DNA of 64,000 bases from positions 151,102,285 to 151,166,284 of the forward strand of contig CM062293.1 in the NCBI GenBank assembly GCA_031216915.1, in the 5' to 3' direction. The DNA is from Pictodentalium vernedei (Eukaryota; Mollusca; Scaphopoda; Dentaliida; Dentaliidae). The first letter of the stretch is position 1; the number at the start of each line of letters is the position of its first letter. The position numbers were made by a program, and so were the translations under genes. Shown one piece after another: positions 57,001 through 64,000 of this stretch. The notes under the pieces were generated by a model, which saw nothing but the letters and a program-made list of their open reading frames with translations, did not search any database and was not told the origin of the DNA.

Positions 57001-59241
57001 CCACAGTCCTCTGCCCCAATCGATGATAAAGCAGTATGCCTGTAAGATCCATGAACTTGAACAAAATGTCAAAAGGTGCCAAAACAATAGTTAACAAAGA
57101 TTAAAGTGTCTGAAAGGCATTACAAATCACCAGGTGCTAAAGCGTGTTAGTATGCACAAATTTTTTATATTTTGATGATGATGAAATACTGTGTTCTTCT
57201 CATAATGACTAAAAGCACTATAAAACAAATCATAAAAGCCTATACGCCACCAAAATATCTGAATCAGTTCAGTATTATCTCAGGTGTCTAAATACAGGAC
57301 TTGAAATTTAAGGAATACAATGAGAATAAACTATGATTCTTTCAAAATGTTCATTGATTCCTGTCATAGATTCTGAATGTGTCCTTCAAAGCCAGGTGAA
57401 TTCTAATTTTATTTTGCTCTTTCATAATAAGATAACACTTTAACTCAGCAGTGGTGTCTTGTGAAGTCTTGGCTGCCTGTAAGGCAGCAAAGACATCACT
57501 AGAAACCACTGCCATGGAACTCTACCTTCCATCAACTAGACCACCAAATGCCTGTATGATGGATTATGTGTTCTACATATCTATACTAAGCCTTTAACCT
57601 GTAGGGTGCTGAATTTTATACCATGATTACCTATTCTACCATATATGAAAAGCCTATGACATAAATTTTAGCTTTACACACCAACTGATGAACCTGCCAG
57701 CAATGGGATTTCAATAGTAAAAATTTACACCTACAGTAGAACTCCATCCCTGTTGACCTTTGGTGACATCGACCTGAATGCAAACTTGTCTAAATTGATC
57801 GCACATCACCTCGCAAAGAGTGAAATGGAAGTGCCAATTATTTATCACGTTTTTAAATGGGTTTACCTCATAAGATGCCAAAAATTAATAAACATGCATT
57901 GTCTCATGTTAATAAAGCATGCATAACTCGAAATAGTATGTTATTATGTTATTGAAACAAAAAAGGCTCAGTTTCTTTTTTTCATTTCGTTTCGACGATA
58001 AAATTGACAGTGCAAGTACCGCCCACCGATGCTCGTGTAAACAAAAACAGATTCGCTCGTATGTAGTCTGGTACTCAGTAAAATCGAGAAAAAATAATAG
58101 TGACTCTTAATAATCTGACGATCATGGTATAAATAAAATATACCCAAAGTAGCTTGGTGTACCAAATGTTCACCACTTGTGGTGAAGTGGTGTTAACCGT
58201 GTCAAAGGCTCACGGTTAACACCACTTCATCACTCGTGGTGAACACCAAGCTACTATGGGTATATTCTATATATATTTAGCTGTCAAAATTTGCTCACTT
58301 GTCTTTAATTTGTGACAATTTAGAGGAGAGAGCCTTGAGGTACTCCCCCCTTAAATTGTGAAAAGGTAAATACACACAGACTTAATAATGTCACTTCAAA
58401 GAAAATGTAAAGTACATTCAAAGAATATGAATCCTTTATGTTGTGGCACCTGCACTTCAGAAAAAGACCAAATATGGGCTTCCAACACTACCAGTTAAGG
58501 ATTAAATGTTAACAAATATATTATAATGATGAGGTTTGTTTTTTACTATGGAATATGCTCTGGTTGCTCTCACAAAGGGTATAAAAGTACTCTCAAATTC
58601 TAAATAATTTAAGAACTGATAACTGATTCTCGCAGCAGGAGTTCATGAGAATCAAGAGATTCTCGTGAAATGGGAAAAAGTTTAAAGTCTGAAATAGTTA
58701 TATTTTCTTTGATTTCCTTCAAGAATTTAAATAAAATCTGGTGCCATGTACACTTTTTCATATTTCAAATAGCATTTTCAATTAGAAGCCTTGGCAAAGG
58801 TCTATCACATAGATTTATTTGTGTGATTATACATACCTGACTAAAGCATGGCCTTAAGGGTGACTTCATATCTTCAAACAGAGCAGCACATTCTGTGAAG
58901 CCTTTCACATCTTTTGGGTCCCGGAATGTGGCAGCATAATTCTCATGACTTCTACATTTCTTTGACACTTCCCAAGACTGAGTAAATGTCTCCACATCAT
59001 CTTCAATGGTTTTATCAGGTCTCATGAAGTCATTACTCTGTTCATTATCAAATGTGCCCAACAAACCAGCAACTTTTCCATGATACCATCCATTTATTCC
59101 AACTAGATATAGATTCTGCTCCAGGTTGACCTCAATAAAGAAGTTATCTGCATCTCTAACCATTACTGTTCTACCTGATCGCATGACTTTGAGACTGCCT
59201 TTGATGATTGGGAATTCAGCAGGCTTGTTGTTTATCTTCAC
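38686..59241 (-). CDS. Large secreted protein, apolipophorin-like C-terminal part (vWD-C8-vWA)
   Basis: Five exons join in phase on the minus strand: 59241-58837, 50615-50480, 49649-49491, 46596-46237 and 39017-38686. Each internal junction has an AG acceptor and GT donor, and the phase carries over exactly (0, 1, 1, 1). The combined product of about 460 residues begins inside a von Willebrand type D domain resembling that of apolipophorin-type large lipid transfer proteins. It continues with a C8-type cysteine module, a von Willebrand type A-like domain and a Cys-rich tail. Such proteins carry lipid in haemolymph and are secreted. The N-terminal lipoprotein domains would lie right of the window. 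The C-terminus may continue past a possible donor at 38685, otherwise the frame stops at 38491. vWD-containing alternatives other than apolipophorin cannot be excluded. Confidence 0.75.
39060..39370. mobile_element. M2 long-form miniature element (intronic)
   Basis: TTAAACTGGTTGAGTGCTAG at the left, TTCAACCAGTAA at the right, and the central hairpin ACAATTTATTGGAGAGTGCC with TCTCCAATAAATTAT. Lies just upstream of exon 5, in intron 4. Confidence 0.7.
39436..41166 (+). mobile_element. Tandem-array element, class T2 (intronic)
   Basis: The start is GAGGCTCTAAAGAGCCTGTA and GCTCACCTCG. Four to five units of about 320 bp follow (GAAGAAGATGAAAATGTGAT at 40431, 40751 and 41071; variants at 39785 and 40110). 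The tail has CGGACACCGGACAACGGACG and ends with the hairpin TCACATGGCC-TTTTTGGCCAGGTGAGCTAA. Complementary GCTCACCT and AGGTGAGC lie near the two ends. Confidence 0.75.
41167..42215. other. Intronic non-coding stretch
   Basis: No exon or defined repeat. G runs at 42074-42089 and 42101-42113. Confidence 0.4.
42216..42463. mobile_element. TTAA miniature element M1, reference copy
   Basis: TTAA plus CCCTTTACCCAAC at the left; GTTAGGTAAAGGG plus TTAA at the right. The central palindrome ACATAGCTTATGACCCTCAT, GGAACGAGCTCAACAAGCTC, with its mirror arm is nearly perfect. Confidence 0.85.
42464..43549. other. Intronic non-coding stretch
   Basis: A fragment of the M2 central hairpin is visible near 42790-42838 (TTGGAGAGTGC and AACTGTAACAAAAC). 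No exon found. Confidence 0.4.
43550..43716. mobile_element. M2 miniature element, right half
   Basis: From CTCTCTAATAAACTGTAACA through AATATGAAGCC to TCTAGCACCCAACCAGTTAA. The left half is missing or too diverged to call. Confidence 0.6.
43717..44039. other. Intronic non-coding stretch
   Basis: No supported feature. Confidence 0.35.
44040..45030. mobile_element. Inverted-repeat element with ORF remnant
   Basis: TGGGGCAAGCCCCTTTC at 44088-44105 is mirrored by GAAAGGGGCTTGCCCCA at 44987-45004, with GCATGCC also inverted farther out. Inside, on the minus strand near 44330-44270, is PLGRGSTFVERIPSHTG, related to the ORF at 33401-34282. The remaining frames are broken. Confidence 0.6.
45031..45289. 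other. Short intronic stretch
   Basis: No supported feature. Confidence 0.3.
45297..45666 (+). mobile_element. Complete tRNA-headed SINE with target duplication
   Basis: The head GGCGCGGTGGCTCAGTTGG (A box TGGCTCAGTTGG) and B box GGTTCGAATCC are tRNA-like. The body contains TGTGTCCTTGGGCAAGACAC, CTGTGCTGCAGTGCGGAGTT and GGTTCTCTCCGGGTACTCC, and the tail is (AATA)n. AACCAGT at 45290-45296 and 45667-45673 is the likely target duplication. The central block resembles those of broadly distributed animal SINE superfamilies, but I cannot name which one. Confidence 0.9.
45769..45830. mobile_element. M2 miniature element, right-end fragment
   Basis: AGAATAAAGCCCAAATATGG followed by GCACTCTACCAGTTAA. 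Only the last 60 bases remain. Confidence 0.65.
46237..46596 (-). CDS. Exon 4: vWA-like domain, second part
   Basis: The acceptor TTTTTTCCAG precedes 46596; the donor is TTTG/GTAATT at 46237. The carried G gives GFVNNRYAVIGFSDQAYTHT, then LRGAIEMAA and SRSVILLDCASCGSPN, which match the alternating strands and helices of a vWA (Rossmann-like) fold, followed by ITFHVLTPHSF. At 360 nt it is one of the longer exons. It acts with exons 3 and 5. Confidence 0.75.
46763..46985. repeat. Foldback element in intron 3
   Basis: Left arm CCTGAAAATAAGCAGTCTGA, CATTTGCAGAATGAG; right arm CTCATTTTGCAGATG, CAGTCTGCTTATTTTCTGG. Arms are about 65 bp with AGCATCA/TGATGCT continuing inward. Confidence 0.75.
46986..48148. 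other. Intronic non-coding stretch
   Basis: Intron 3 sequence. A short inverted pair GCAAGTATTTTTGACACTTG / GTGTCAAAGACACTTGC lies near 47543-47587. No exon found. Confidence 0.4.
48149..48347. mobile_element. M1 miniature element, decayed
   Basis: TTAACCTTTTACCTAGCAG at the left and CATTAGGTTATTAAAGAGTT at the right, with ACATAGCTTATGAC inside. The palindrome's second arm is lost. Confidence 0.6.
48682..48862. mobile_element. M1 miniature element, decayed
   Basis: TTAAACGTTTACTTAATGTA at the left, GTGATTCACAAAAATCACCA and TATGTAAGTGTCATCTTCTA inside. The right terminus has decayed. Confidence 0.5.
49075..49400. repeat. Diverged third copy of the 31364/31959 repeat
   Basis: Shares TTAGGCCTAAAGAATTTAA, AATCTGTTTCTCAGG, GACCAATGCAAAC and ATTTTACCCAAGTTAATAAA with the pair at 31364-32303. 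A 21-base C run interrupts it at 49132-49152. Confidence 0.65.
49491..49649 (-). CDS. Exon 3: linker and vWA-like domain start
   Basis: Acceptor CACATTTCCAG, donor ATGG/GTAAAT. With the carried G it reads VHCPETKKNTDINEVEQ, then SADFVFIIEENKCNKDAAN, the first strand and metal-site loop of a vWA-like domain. Typical MIDAS loops have DxSxS; here the equivalent is E-E-N-K-C, so ordinary metal binding is doubtful. Phase 1 at both ends. Confidence 0.75.
49650..50097. other. Intron 2 non-coding stretch
   Basis: Contains a GACAGACAGACA/GGATGGAT run near 49895-49930, possibly the tail of a decayed array element. Nothing else seen. Confidence 0.35.
50148..50394. mobile_element. M1 subfamily b miniature element (intron 2)
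   Basis: TTAACTTTTACATAAGGAATC at the left, ATCGGTAAAGGATTA at the right, central palindrome AACAAAATCACATCATGTGA with CATGATATGGTTTTGTTG. A small duplication of the left end lies at 50098. Confidence 0.6.
50480..50615 (-). CDS. Exon 2: C8-type cysteine module
   Basis: Acceptor TTGTTACAG, donor TGTG/GTAAGT. The 45 codons read VHPSDFMHACLTNMLKSD, then CTTSAVYTQHCKMAGVELQA and a final PSQC. The spacing of ACL, C, Y..HC, GVEL and C fits the C8 module that usually follows vWD domains. This exon lies 8.2 kb from exon 1. Confidence 0.8.
50708..51975 (+). mobile_element. Tandem-array element, class T3 (intron 1)
   Basis: The start is ACAAGAGCACCGCTGGGCAT. Six or seven diverged units of about 165 bp follow, each with GGCAATAACTC, ACTTGAAATATAAGAAATT and a TTATCATCTGGAA block. 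The tail has GGATGGGTGGATGGACAA and ends CGTCCTGCTGGCATATAAAA. Confidence 0.65.
51976..52339. other. Intron 1 non-coding stretch
   Basis: No supported feature. Confidence 0.35.
52340..56712 (+). mobile_element. Tandem-array element, class T1, copy C (intron 1)
   Basis: The start GGGGTCCAACAGGGCCTGAG, CACTCACATGAC corresponds to copy A. About 13 units of roughly 165 bp are present (CCCAAATATTAACC near 52868, 53210, 54918 and others), interrupted by another element at 53440-54832. The tail from about 56110 holds GGTCCTAAGGATGCTTCATA, a GACGACGGATAG block and a decayed end hairpin (AGCTCATCCTGACTTTCACT). It is the longest array in the window. Confidence 0.7.
53440..54832 (+). mobile_element. 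Nested tandem-array element, class T4
   Basis: The ends are inverted: GTAGCTTAACTTGTC at the left and TCAAGTTAAGCTAA at the right. About eight units of 140-146 bp carry ATCCTACCAAGTTAC, CTTCATAAATA and GACCAAAAGGGGACG. The tail has TTTTGTGATGATCGGACAAG. It splits one unit of copy C between GCTGTATAC and ATCAAAAGATTCTGAC. Confidence 0.75.
56713..58136. other. Intron 1 non-coding stretch
   Basis: No exon found. ACAGTAGAACTCCATCCCTG at 57735 resembles a pogo/Tigger-like transposon end. 57475-57530 shares a dispersed block with 18780-18850. Confidence 0.4.
58137..58266. repeat. Long palindrome (foldback), about 130 bp
   Basis: AATATACCCAAAGTAGCTTG, TTCACCACTTGTGGTGAAGT, GGTGTTAACCGTG, a short loop TCAAAGGCT, then the mirror arm CACGGTTAACACC through AGCTACTATGGGTATATT. 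Arms are about 55-60 bp with few mismatches. Confidence 0.85.
58275..58498. mobile_element. M2 miniature element, left end missing
   Basis: TGTCAAAATTTGCTCACTTG, a degraded central hairpin (CAATTTAGAGGAGAGAG, CTCCCCCCTTAAATTG) and the right end CTTCCAACACTACCAGTTAA. Confidence 0.6.
58837..59241 (-). CDS. Exon 1 of window: vWD domain, C-terminal half
   Basis: Acceptor TTTTTCCAG before 59241, donor TCAG/GTATGT at 58837; 135 codons in phase 0 at both ends. It reads VKINNKPAEFPIIKGSLKV, then INGWYHGKVAGLLGTFDNE, SNDFMRPDKTIEDDVETF and TQSWEVSKKC. The GLxGTFDNE-x-SNDFxxPD pattern and the WEVSKKC ending are characteristic of apolipophorin-type vWD domains. The N-terminal half of the domain must lie in exons to the right. 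Confidence 0.85.
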
Positions 59242-59379
59242 CTGGAAAAAGACATTTTCAACTAGTCACAGTGCTAGATTAATTCTGGTTGCTATGATTT
59301 GTTTATTTAGATTTGCTTTGAAAGTTTATTGAAAAGTACCTATGGTGACTCTCCAGTAAATTGTAACATGAAAAATCTT
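59242..59379. other. Intronic stretch with M2 hairpin trace
   Basis: TTTATTGAAAAGTACC and GACTCTCCAGTAAATTGTAA near 59325-59368 look like the centre of a decayed M2 element. Confidence 0.4.
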
Positions 59380-60480
59380 TATATCAAAACATTCTAGCTT
59401 CCAAATTGGGGTAACTTCAGCAAAAACAGTCAGGGGAGACTGGAATGCAAACTCTTTTCACTTCATTGTGCTATGAGGTCAGAAAACAAAAATAATTGGA
59501 ATCAGTTGGTAATCAGTTTGAGAATGTTCTAAAAAAATACAGACAACTTTTGGTCGAGTGTCGATTTACTAAAAAAAAATCAGTAAATTGGGGCTAACTT
59601 TAGAAAAATAGGTCAGGCAGACTTGTTTCATTTTATTGTCCAGTGAGGTCACACCCCACAAACAACTGAAATCAGTCAGTAATCACTGGGAAAAAAACAG
59701 GACAACCTTTCAAAATATTCCGATTTGAAAAAAAAGTCAAAGGGGCATAACTCCTGAAAAACTGGGAAGATGAAACTGATATGTGAACTTGTTCCACTTA
59801 AACATCTTGTGAGGCCACATACCAGAAAAATTTGAAGTCTTGGTAATTGTTGAAATTAAGCCCAGGACAACTTTTGGTCATATGCTGACTTACTTGAAAA
59901 ATTCAAAATCAAAGAGAATAACTCCTATAAAACTGGGTGAGCAAAGCTGAATGCAAACTCATTCTACTTAAACATTTTGTGAGCCCACATACCAGAAATA
60001 TTTGAAGTTTATTGGTAATTACTGAAATTAAGCCCCAGACATATTTTGTTAATATGCTGACAAACTTTAAAATAAAAATTCAATGTCAAAGGGGAATAAC
60101 TCCTGAAAAAGTGGGTGAACAAAGGTGATATGAAAACTTGTTCCACTTGAACATCCTGTGATCCAACATACAAAAATATTTTAAATCCGTTGATAACTGT
60201 TGAAATTAACTCCCAGAAACCATTTGGTCATATGCTGATTTACTTGAAAAATTTTAAGTCAAAGAAGCAGAACTCTGGGAATAATGTGCCAAGGTCAGTT
60301 TTCACTGGGCATCGAATGACTATCATATTATATATACATGTGAAGTTTCGTGTAAATCTGGCCAATGTTTGCAAAGATACAATACAAGATGGACAGACAG
60401 ACAGGTGGACAGACAGAAGGATATTCAGAGCCTATCACTATATCACCCGCAAAGTTCATTTAGCAGGGGATAATAAATTA
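59380..60480 (+). mobile_element. Tandem-array element, class T6
   Basis: About six units of roughly 172 bp with GGGGCATAACTCCTGAAAAA, CTTGTTCCACTTAAACAT and ACAACTTTTGGTCATATGCT. The tail has TGAAGTTTCGTGTAAATCTG and the run ATGGACAGACAGACAGGTGG, ending in GCAGGGGATAATAAA. Confidence 0.65.
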
Positions 60481-60501
60481 AAAGAAAGTCTATGAAACTG
60501 G

Positions 60502-60731
60502 TTGATCCTTTAACCAATGCAAACGATATCAACATTTGTTATTTTAATTCTTTAATTTTTTTTTTTAGTTTCAACAGAATCAAATCTACAAGCTCATTCC
60601 AAAGAGGAATCACATAATATGGTTTTCTTGATATTTTTTGGTTGTATTTTTTTAATAATAATATTTTTCCAACAGCTCAATTTGTAACTTAAGCAAGGCT
60701 GGTAAAGTTGATTCATTAGGTAAAGGGTTAA
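60502..60731. mobile_element. M1 subfamily b miniature element
   Basis: Left end ATCCTTTAACCAATGC, right end TTCATTAGGTAAAGGGTTAA. The interior resembles 13984-14225 (AACGATATCAACATTTGTTA). Confidence 0.65.
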
Positions 60732-60831
60732 ACATTAAATGAGAGTTAAGTTGTTGGACATTTTTATTTAAAAAATGAAGGGTTCTATAAAAGTTAAAAA
60801 ATTTATAGTAATTTATATATTTTTTATACTT

Positions 60832-61030
60832 ACCAATGACCCAGACATAGCTGGTGCTAACTCTTAAAATATAGGGCCAAACACAAATTTTGCCCCCCAA
60901 TCCCCAAAATTTGCATCTAAAACCAAAGAAAACATGTCCTGAATGGCCCTCCACACTTCACCTCTACTGCGCATGCGCAGTGTCAAGGACGTTCCGAAAT
61001 TGGCGCCATTAATCATTCTCATAACCAGTG
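60832..61030 (-). repeat. Right inverted terminal repeat, DIRS copy 3
   Basis: Begins ACCAATGACCCAGACATAGC and contains the intact palindrome CTGCGCATGCGCAG (60967-60980) and ACCGAAATTGGCGCC-like sequence. Its partner is outside the window. Confidence 0.85.
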
Positions 61031-61095
61031 CCTGGTAAGCGCTATGTACTCAGCGGGGAGGTAAGAGTTCCCAACTCCTGGGAGGGCCATCCCCG

Positions 61096-61192
61096 TCTGG
61101 GTCATTGGTAAGTATAAAAAATATATAAATTACTATAAATTTTTTAACATTTTTATACTGTACCAATGACCCAGACATAGCTGAATAGTAAA
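61096..61192 (-). repeat. Internal complementary region, DIRS copy 3
   Basis: TCTGGGTCATTGGTAAGTAT through TAGTAATTT complement matches the outer end exactly at GTTAAAAAATTTATAGTAAT. The other half, ACTGTACCAATGACCCAG, predicts the unseen left end. Confidence 0.88.
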
Positions 61193-61749
61193 AAGGCTGG
61201 AGGGCCAAGGACATAGAGCAAGATGGAATACGCTCAAAATATAAAATAGAGTCATCCCCTGTAGGGAAAAAGAAGTATTAGGCCTTACATGTATCTTTCT
61301 TATTTATGATAAATTAGAAAGATACAACACCTTCCAAAATTGAGCATCATACATCCATGTACTCTATTAATATCTAGTATAATCCTTATACTAATAATTT
61401 TTAAAGTAAGCCAATAAATAAAGTGAGTCTAGAGAATAGAGACTCTTTATACTCCTTAAAAGTGTCTGAGGAATGTATAATAATGTCCGTTGACACGTGC
61501 TATATTCAAAAGCTACACTATAAAAACTAAGACCTGAATGAATTTTTAAAACATAAACTTCTCACTAAACAACCATCCCAATAACAGCTCAGAATTACTA
61601 ACTCCGGAGGAGGTATCCCCTTGTTTTCATAGTAAAACAGGTGACCCAAGGGAACACCCCCCCCCCCCTTTTCCTTGCCCTGGGTCAAATAGCCCAGAGC
61701 GAAGAGGGCAACAGAACGGAGTCACTGCCGAAACAGACAGCCTACCTAG

Positions 61750-63650
61750 CTAAAGTAGCAACTGTTAAATGAATGACATTCTGAGCAGTAGATAACAGAC
61801 CTAACAATAGAGGCCTCCAGAAATGGACTCGATATTTCTGAGATAAAAATTCATGAATGTGGATGGCTGAGCGCAATGAGCAGCCTTCAAAAATCTATAA
61901 TAGCGACACTATTAATGTAAGCCCAAGATGTAGAAGAACTCTTACTTCATGAGCCGAAATCTCAAACACAACTGCTGAGTCAATGATATACCATAAGCAG
62001 TATCGATAGTTAATTGAATCCATAAGCAATAGAATGGAGCGTAACGTCCTTCTATTACGCATCAAAGACAGAAGAAGCTTACGCCCGAAGTAATAAACAG
62101 ATATCTGTTTATAAAAACATAAACTCTAACCGGACAGAGTAAAGGCCTATGCCCGTACGAAGACGGAAGGACCTTAATAACAATAGGTTCCGGATATTAA
62201 TTAGGAGCCTGACTCTTATGCCAAAATCCAACATTAATAGTAAAGGAAATAGTGTTTCCGATACTACGAAAGTGAGAATCGTCCACCGATAGTGCAAGAA
62301 ACTCACTGACTCTTCAGTAAAAGAGAAGCCAACAGAATTACTGTCTAAAAGGTCAGAATTTGAAAACTACTGTTTCCAGAGGCTCAAATGATTACTTAGC
62401 TAAATAAGAACCGAAGTTAAATTCCATATAGGAATTTAATCTAATGATTCTAAGTCTATTTATCGAAAAGTTACTAACTGACTTAGATAAAGAGACATAA
62501 CACTCAATTGTAAACTATCATAGAGAGCATAGGTATGAGGTAACATAAACCTATAACCTTAATAATAACAGGCTGCAGTAGATCTTGTCAAACAAGTATA
62601 CAAAAAAGTTGCAATGACTAGTATGGAGGGATCCACAATATCAACATAGTGATCCCTACACCAACGACGGAAGAGCAACCACTTTAGCCGCATAGTATAG
62701 CGAAGAAGAGGTTCTCCTATAGTAAGAAATCACGTCCAAAGCTCGTCCAGTACAATGCTTACAATGCAATAAGGACCACACAACGGAATACGTGAAGGTT
62801 GAGACCTTGCAGGTTGTGATAAAGATGACACGATTTTACCCCGCGAAAAAAGATCTCCTCATGGAGGAAGATTTCGCGTTAAGTCCCACAGTAGACATCA
62901 GAGTAAATTTACCCACAGTCTCTGTGAAGACAGAGATGCTATCAACAGAAATGTATTGTGGTTGTTATCTTAGCAATACTTGCTGAAACAACAGCGCAGG
63001 AGGATACGCATATCCTATCATTCCGTCCTATTAGATCAATAGAGCGTTAACAACATAAGCTCAGAGATCCGGACAAGCAAACACATACGTCTGCAATTGA
63101 TTAGCAAGTTGTGTCGTAAATAAATTATCATTGGGCACTCCCATTGATAGCAAATCTGATTAAATACTTGTTTGTTGAGAGTCCATTCTGATGGCAACAA
63201 GCGACCCCTAAGTGAACGGGAGTCCGGTAATACAATCAGACGACCCGGAATATGACGGACCGAAGCAGAACTTGGTGTACTATAACAAACAGAAGGATTC
63301 TTGCCATTAAATTGAATAACGGAAACGAATGAGTGCCTCCCTGGTTCCGGAGATACGCCACTACTGTCGAATTAACGGACAGGATTTGGACATGCGTTTC
63401 TGAATAATGTTCATCCAATGACATAAAGCAAGCCTAAAAAACATTATTCCGTGGAAGATAAGTGCTTGCTTAGAGACTGCGGAACCCAAAGACCCTGGAA
63501 CTTCGAATCCGTTGGGATCAATATTATATCCCAACCTGTTTGAATGGCAACCGTCATAATTATAAAACTCGGATTCGGCAACTGCAGTGGCACTCTCTGA
63601 GTCAAACCCCGAATGTTTGCCCCAGTCTGAATCTCTTGCTACACTAGATA
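61750..63650 (-). pseudogene. DIRS copy 3 recombinase and RNase H remnants
   Basis: Short matches to copy 2 keep their order: a Tyr/HEVR region near 61800-61960, the Arg-box region near 62240-62320, the N-terminal recombinase/RNase H overlap near 62700-63400 (ILSVNSTVVAYLRNQGGTHS on the minus strand near 63380), and a DGCHSNRLG block near 63540. Numerous stops and indels leave no usable frame. Confidence 0.75.
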
Positions 63651-64000
63651 GACAAGAGAACGTGTAAATTGAGCAATTCATGGATTGCTGAAAAGTTGCC
63701 GTCGAAGAGAAGCTTCTCCGAGAACGAAGCGACTCTGAGAGAGTTCTTCACCTTACTATCCATGCGCGTGGATGTAGCTAGGGCTGCGTCACGTCTAACC
63801 AACTCCAAGCAGCCACTGAAGGGCGGAGTTATACGTGAACAAACTACTGCCCTCAAAAGAAATCTCATTGAGGATCATATCCCGGAATTCTTTCTCTTGA
63901 AGACGTAATGATAACGCCTCAGTAAGGTGGATTACGTATGATAAAGCGTCTAAGTTAAGTCTATTAGACATCATTGTCGTTTCCAACATTGTGGTTGGAA
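63651..64000 (-). pseudogene. DIRS copy 3 gag remnant
   Basis: On the minus strand, LELVRRDAALATSTRMDSKV matches the gag of copy 2 near 27090-27030, and LNLDALSYVIHLTEAL matches 27230. The frame is broken and continues past the window. Confidence 0.8.

Larger units (their letters stand above)
60793..64000 (-). mobile_element. DIRS-like retrotransposon, copy 3, internally deleted, cut by window end
   Basis: Starts at its right end (GTTAAAAAATTTATAGTAAT) with terminal repeat 60832-61030 and internal complementary region 61096-61192. Recombinase-derived sequence (about 61780-62720) and RNase H-derived sequence (about 62720-63650) are recognisable by alignment to copy 2 but full of indels. From about 63650 the match jumps to gag (equivalent to 26940 and beyond in copy 2), so roughly 1.3 kb containing the RT domain is missing. 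It continues past the window. Confidence 0.85.

Noticed and set aside
56747..57094. 115-residue plus-strand open frame
   Set aside because: No recognisable motif, opposite strand to the host gene and within its intron; likely chance.

Overview
The window looks like nuclear DNA of a marine invertebrate, most likely a mollusc or another lophotrochozoan. It is AT-rich, spliced genes are split by multi-kilobase introns, and it is packed with DIRS-type retrotransposons, TTAA-flanked miniature elements, SINEs and elements built around internal tandem arrays. There are no bacterial-style operons, ribosome binding sites or CRISPR arrays. The phylum is inferred from repeat style and gene family, not proven.

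The only convincing host gene is on the minus strand between 59241 and 38686. Five exons (59241-58837, 50615-50480, 49649-49491, 46596-46237, 39017-38686) have AG acceptors and GT donors and fit together in phase. They encode the C-terminal part of a large secreted protein: a von Willebrand type D domain like that of apolipophorins, a C8-type cysteine module, a von Willebrand type A-like domain with a degraded metal site, and a cysteine-rich tail. The N-terminal exons lie beyond the right edge. The introns are filled with repeats.

Three DIRS-like elements occupy about 17 kb: copy 1 (+) 4994-12026, copy 2 (-) about 22752-29813, and copy 3 (-) 60793 to beyond the window. Each has inverted terminal repeats and an internal complementary region whose two halves match the outer ends. 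Copies 1 and 2 show the gag, RT-RNase H and tyrosine recombinase order. All are broken. Copy 2 keeps the best recombinase reading frame; copy 3 has lost its reverse transcriptase segment.

Other repeats by region: 1-1954 is a decayed coding sequence with PIN/XPG-like motifs and a Cys-rich tail. 3006-4600 holds a minisatellite-like repeat and two TTAA miniature elements. 12777-18343 holds more TTAA elements, palindromes and a reverse SINE. 19119-21199 is an inverted-repeat element with another element inside it. 29935-38522 has a SINE with a 5S rRNA-like head, direct duplications, an ORF with 41-residue repeats, and a tandem-array element. 39436-41166, 50708-51975, 52340-56712 and 59380-60480 are further array elements, one of them carrying a nested insertion. 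45297-45666 is a complete tRNA-headed SINE. Long G/C homopolymers recur throughout.
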